Source: HGM04593 sp964458275
Lineage (GTDB): Bacteria; Bacteroidota; Bacteroidia; Bacteroidales; Bacteroidaceae
Direction of reading: 5' to 3'
NCBI GenBank assembly: GCA_964458275.1
Contig: CAYWIE010000001.1
Coordinates: forward strand, 60,588-124,587
Length of the DNA: 64,000 bases
Positions 61,501 to 64,000 of the stretch are shown one piece after another. How positions within the stretch are numbered: position 1 is the first letter of the stretch; every line of letters begins with the position of its first letter. The position numbers and the translations under genes are program-made. Under the pieces are notes generated by a model, which worked only from the letters and a program-made list of their open reading frames with translations, was not told the origin of the DNA and made no database searches.

Positions 61501-61644
61501 TCGGGCAACGAGACTCAAAGCCCGATGGCAGTTGTGGTACTTGGCGGACTCTTTACATCCACCATACTTAACATATATGTAATCCCCATCGTATATAAAT
61601 GGCTGGCACGCAAAGAGGAAATCAGCGGCCAACCACTTGCATGA
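58543..61644 (+). CDS. CzcA/CusA-type RND heavy-metal efflux transporter
   Basis: This 1033-residue transporter has twelve membrane helices and two large periplasmic loops. The N-terminus is IIRFSLNNKLAIMLAVLLVT. VDVFPDLTSPTVVVLTDATG near 38-57 and GSLVDDAIIDVENVYKRL near 401-418 (the proton-relay acidic residues) are HAE-type markers. LFGIATRNGILLVSRYRHLR is near 926-945. It takes heavy-metal ions from the periplasm or cytoplasm. No outer-membrane partner gene is adjacent. Confidence 0.93.
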   Translation: MLNAIIRFSLNNKLAIMLAVLLVTIGGIYAVQKIEVDVFPDLTSPTVVVLTDATGMAPEEVERLVTFPIETAVNGATNVRRVRSTSSQGFSFVWVEFDWGVDIYKARQVVSEKLVTLADALPQGITPMLAPQSSVMGEILFIGLQADTTSLMEVRTLAEWVLKPAILATGGVSQVTIIGGDYKQYQVLADAGKMNVYGVSMDELEAAVASMSNNTAGGVVREYGNEYALRGMGRTNNLDELGRTLVKMRGGSPVYVADVAEVCIAGSVRMGYASQNATPSVILSISKQPGINTLNVTENIERNLQSVAKSLPADVKVDTRIFRQADYIHSSVNNVGKALIEGAVCVVLVLFLFLMSLRTTVISIVAIPLSLLGTVIVLYLLGMDINTMTLGGMCIAIGSLVDDAIIDVENVYKRLRENIARPAEERLSSYRIVFEASSEIRSSIIHATLIIMVTFMPLFFLSGLEGRMLKPLGIAYLISLLMSLIVAMTVTPLMCKWMLSGEKYLKRRERKNWVERLVIDNYARSLNKALQHGKAIVSAIVVLFAFSLLLFAFMGRSFLPEFNEKALTIAAVSRPGVSLDEAHRIGSMIETELLQIPEVTSTARRTGRGELDEHSQTSNGAEIDVNFELDSRPKSEFLHEVRSRLATIPGVVTSVGQPLEHRIDHMVSGTQADLAIKVFGPDLSTLFTLGNKIKEKLAGMPNVVDLNVEQQVETPQLQIRADRERLAFYGITMEQFNGFVEAAFPGKKLGEVYEEERSFDLILRLSHDNTDSMEGVKNALIDTHDGKKVPLESVASIVSCGGPAAISRENVQRKVVVSANITGGNVNGVVDNIRNLLESEFPLDEGYRLEYGGQFESAQSAARTLWLTSFVALCIVFALLCGEFKSMTLSAVVMLNLPLALIGGVIATYFSSGVMSIPSIIGLITLFGIATRNGILLVSRYRHLREEGVALDEAVRIGSADRLTPILMTAFTSALALVPMVLDGSSSGNETQSPMAVVVLGGLFTSTILNIYVIPIVYKWLARKEEISGQPLA

Positions 61645-61663
61645 CAAAGAAGAACTATAGACA

Positions 61664-63913
61664 ATGGCACTGTTTGCAGATGTACTTTTACCCCTTCCGC
61701 TTCCGACGACCTACACATATTCCGTACCCTTAGAGTACAGAGAGCGTGTGGCTGTCGGTTGCAGAGTGGCAGTGCCATTGGGCAAGAGTAAAAAATATAC
61801 GGCAGTGGTAATGGCGTTGCACGACAACGAACCGCAAGGATATGATGTGCGCCCGTTCAGCGAGCTTCTCGACGAAGCGCCTATACTTCTGCCCAAGCAG
61901 ATGGAACTGTGGCGTTGGATTGCGAAATATTATCTCTGCACGGAGGGTGAAATTTACAAGGCTGCCGTTCCGCAGGGGCTCAAAGGAGAATTCAAGGCTC
62001 GCACCGAGCAACGCATAAGGGTGGCTAAACCGTTTGCCCACGAAAGGGGTATAGAGCTTGCTCTTGCATCCTTGTCGCGGGCGCCTCGGCAGAAGCGGCT
62101 GCTCAACACCTACCTGCAATTGGCAGGAGAGAACCCGGCTGTCCCTGCAAAGGAGATTGCCCGGCACAGACTGCTTGAAATTGCCGGCGTAACTCCTGTC
62201 GTGTGCAAGGAACTTGTAGAAAAGGGCATACTGGAGTGCTACGAAGTGGAGATAGGGCGTCTGCAACAGACAGACGACGAGGTGGCAGCCCCCAATAGGC
62301 TAAACCCCTTTCAGGCAAAAGCGTTCGAGAGCATCAAGGAGCAGTTCAAGAGCAAGAATACTGTGCTGCTGCACGGAGTAACGTCTGCAGGAAAGACCGA
62401 AATTTACATCCATCTGATAACGGAGGCGATTGAACGGGGCGAGCAGGTGCTCTACCTGTTGCCCGAAATTGCATTGACAAAGCAGATTGTCGAGCGTCTG
62501 CGGCGCTTCTTCGGCAATCGCATAGGGCTCTATCACTCTAAATTCTCCGACGCCGAGCGCGTGGAGATATGGAAAAAGCAGTTGAGCGACGCCCCATACG
62601 ACATAATATTGGGAGTGCGCTCGTCGCTGTTTCTTCCATTTGAGCGCTTAGGGCTTATTATCGTCGACGAGGAGCACGAAAACAGCTACAAGCAGCAGGA
62701 GCCTGCTCCACGCTACAATGCGAAGAATGCAGCCATTGTACTTGCTTCGTTCTTCGGCGCGAAGACGCTTCTCGGCACGGCGACCCCTGCCATCGAGAGC
62801 TACTACAATGCGACCACAGGCAAATATGGCCTTGTGTCGCTCACAGAGCGTTACCGCTCTATAAAGATGCCTCGCATAGAGGTGATAGACATTGCAGAGC
62901 TCGGCAGGAAAAAACAGATGGAGGGACAGTTCTCCGACCCTCTGATTGAGGCAATGAGCGGTGCGCTCAAAGAGAAGAAGCAGATAATACTCTTTCAGAA
63001 CCGGAGAGGCTACGCCCCTCTGCTCGAATGTCGCACCTGCGGATGGGTCCCCCGCTGCAAGCACTGCGATGTGAGCCTTACACTGCACAAAAGTGCAGGC
63101 AAACTCACCTGCCACTATTGCGGCTACACAATCCCTGCCCCCAAGATGTGTCCCAATTGCGAGGAGTCCAATTTCATAAACCTCGGCTATGGCACAGAAA
63201 AGATTGAGGAGGAGTTGAGCAACCTCTATCCCGAAGCACGCATCGCACGCATGGACCTCGACACCACACGCACACGCACGGCATACGAAAGGATAATAAG
63301 CGACTTCCAGCAAGGAAGGACCGACGTGCTTATAGGCACACAGATGGTATCCAAAGGCTTGGACTTCGACAATGTCTCCGTCGTGGGAATATTGAATGCC
63401 GACATTCTTCTCAACTATCCCGATTTCCGCGCCACCGAACGCTCTTTCCAGCTGATGGCGCAAGTGGCAGGCCGTGCTGGACGCAAGAGCGAGCAGGGCA
63501 CAGTCTATTTGCAGACAAAAAGCCCCGATGCACCGGTCATTCCCCTTATTGCCGAAAATGACTACCTGCAATTCTACGATTCGCAATTGACAGAGAGGAT
63601 GCTCTTTCACTATCCCCCGTACTACCGTCTGGTGTATGTCTATATGAAGCACCGCGATATTCGTCTGCTCGACGAGGCTGCCGAGAGATACGGCGCTGCT
63701 ATGCGTGCCACATTCGGCGAACGTGTGCTCGGTCCCGACCTGCCGCCGGTTGCAAGAGTGCAGCAGCAGTACATACGCAAGATAGTGCTTAAGGTAGAGT
63801 CTGGAATATCACAATACAAGGTAAACGAAGCTCTCGCTGCAATAAGAGAGCAGTTCCTCTCGCAAAAGCGCTATGCGGCTATTGCCATTTTCTACGATGT
63901 GGACCCGTTGTAA
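61664..63913 (+). CDS. priA: Primosomal helicase PriA
   Basis: This 749-residue enzyme restarts stalled replication forks. The N-terminal DNA-binding domain is followed by Walker A LHGVTSAGKTEIYIHL near 235-250, the DEEH box in LIIVDEEHENSYKQQ near 329-343, and GTATPAIESYYNA. Zinc-binding cysteines are at CRTCGWVPRCKHC near 453-465 and CHYCGYTIPAPKMCPNC near 480-496. The helicase motif QVAGRAGRKSEQGTVYLQT is near 602-620. It lies 19 bp after czcA. Only 87 bp remain after it, with no gene visible. Confidence 0.97.
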   Translation: MALFADVLLPLPLPTTYTYSVPLEYRERVAVGCRVAVPLGKSKKYTAVVMALHDNEPQGYDVRPFSELLDEAPILLPKQMELWRWIAKYYLCTEGEIYKAAVPQGLKGEFKARTEQRIRVAKPFAHERGIELALASLSRAPRQKRLLNTYLQLAGENPAVPAKEIARHRLLEIAGVTPVVCKELVEKGILECYEVEIGRLQQTDDEVAAPNRLNPFQAKAFESIKEQFKSKNTVLLHGVTSAGKTEIYIHLITEAIERGEQVLYLLPEIALTKQIVERLRRFFGNRIGLYHSKFSDAERVEIWKKQLSDAPYDIILGVRSSLFLPFERLGLIIVDEEHENSYKQQEPAPRYNAKNAAIVLASFFGAKTLLGTATPAIESYYNATTGKYGLVSLTERYRSIKMPRIEVIDIAELGRKKQMEGQFSDPLIEAMSGALKEKKQIILFQNRRGYAPLLECRTCGWVPRCKHCDVSLTLHKSAGKLTCHYCGYTIPAPKMCPNCEESNFINLGYGTEKIEEELSNLYPEARIARMDLDTTRTRTAYERIISDFQQGRTDVLIGTQMVSKGLDFDNVSVVGILNADILLNYPDFRATERSFQLMAQVAGRAGRKSEQGTVYLQTKSPDAPVIPLIAENDYLQFYDSQLTERMLFHYPPYYRLVYVYMKHRDIRLLDEAAERYGAAMRATFGERVLGPDLPPVARVQQQYIRKIVLKVESGISQYKVNEALAAIREQFLSQKRYAAIAIFYDVDPL

Positions 63914-64000
63914 GATAAGCCGAAACAAGCTCGCGAATATAATTATTTTTCTTATAAAAACCTCACAACCTCTTTGAAAACAACAGGTTTCAATAGGTGT

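Noticed and set aside
62648..63652. 334-codon open frame on the minus strand opposite priA
   Set aside because: It is antisense to conserved helicase motifs and has no family-like sequence.
63914..64000. Possible terminator or start of another gene after priA
   Set aside because: Only a 6-bp AAACCT/AGGTTT pairing is visible and the window ends, so nothing can be claimed.

Overview
The window reads as a chromosomal segment of a member of the Bacteroidales (phylum Bacteroidota). Direct signs are the delta-alpha-gamma end of a split-order ATP synthase operon, the dapB-lepB-WbqC neighbourhood, a PorZ-type component of the type IX secretion system (T9SS) with at least two exported proteins carrying C-terminal sorting-like tails, promoters with the phylum's -7 box TAnnTTTG, and general absence of Shine-Dalgarno sequences. 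Placement near Prevotellaceae or Bacteroidaceae is an inference. Nearly all of the sequence is ordinary housekeeping DNA with short gaps. Accessory signals are a hipBA pair, two ATPase/DUF234 genes (one beheaded), a decayed exported protein and several repeat-rich gaps.

Layout. 1-3316: end of the ATP synthase operon (b, delta, alpha, gamma). 3361-6220: dapB, signal peptidase I, WbqC-like protein. 6210-7906: a broken gene, an unknown exported protein and a degenerate gap. 7907-13622, minus strand: a run made of an rRNA methyltransferase (RlmL-like), purD, a polytopic membrane protein, a YqaA-like protein and a zinc/manganese-type binding protein plus ATPase with no permease beside them. 13824-18513, plus strand: lytic transglycosylase, ruvB, a polysaccharide flippase, glutamate formiminotransferase. 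18514-24111: the beheaded ATPase, a 1176-residue exported protein and a palindrome-rich gap. 24112-32438, minus strand: CYTH protein, prfB, porZ, rdgB, YitT-family protein, leuS. 32601-33120: a CAU tRNA, a strong hairpin and a YgbA-like protein. 33174-39184: AraC regulator, DUF418 membrane protein, TonB-dependent receptor, hipBA. 39227-45036, minus strand: a compact aromatic amino acid operon (aroF-tyrA-aroB-aroA-pheA-aroQ). 45175-49082, minus strand: a tripartite multidrug efflux set (TolC, HlyD/EmrA, EmrB). 49538-52369: an intact ATPase/DUF234 gene and a T9SS-type exported protein. 52395-64000: DUF4294 protein, then on the plus strand an MsbA-like ABC exporter, a LOG-family protein, a PfkB sugar kinase, a His-rich CzcB/CzcA heavy-metal efflux set and priA.

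How the genes work together. The aro operon supplies the committed step, two shikimate-pathway steps, EPSP synthase and both prephenate branches. Chorismate mutase is fused to the prephenate dehydratase, and the DAHP synthase has an N-terminal regulatory-type domain instead of a fused mutase. PorZ and the sorting-tail proteins point to an active T9SS. The CzcB protein carries a 27-bp tandem repeat coding a His-rich arm and is preceded by another His-rich exported protein. 

The least explained signals are a 13-bp sequence (AAACAGCTTCTAA) found exactly three times plus close variants at gene edges, paired operators before hipB and the TonB receptor, the duplicated-domain 1176-residue secreted protein, and the palindrome array at 23959-24123. 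I did not find a clearly new multi-gene system. All family assignments rest on reading the sequence, without database searches.
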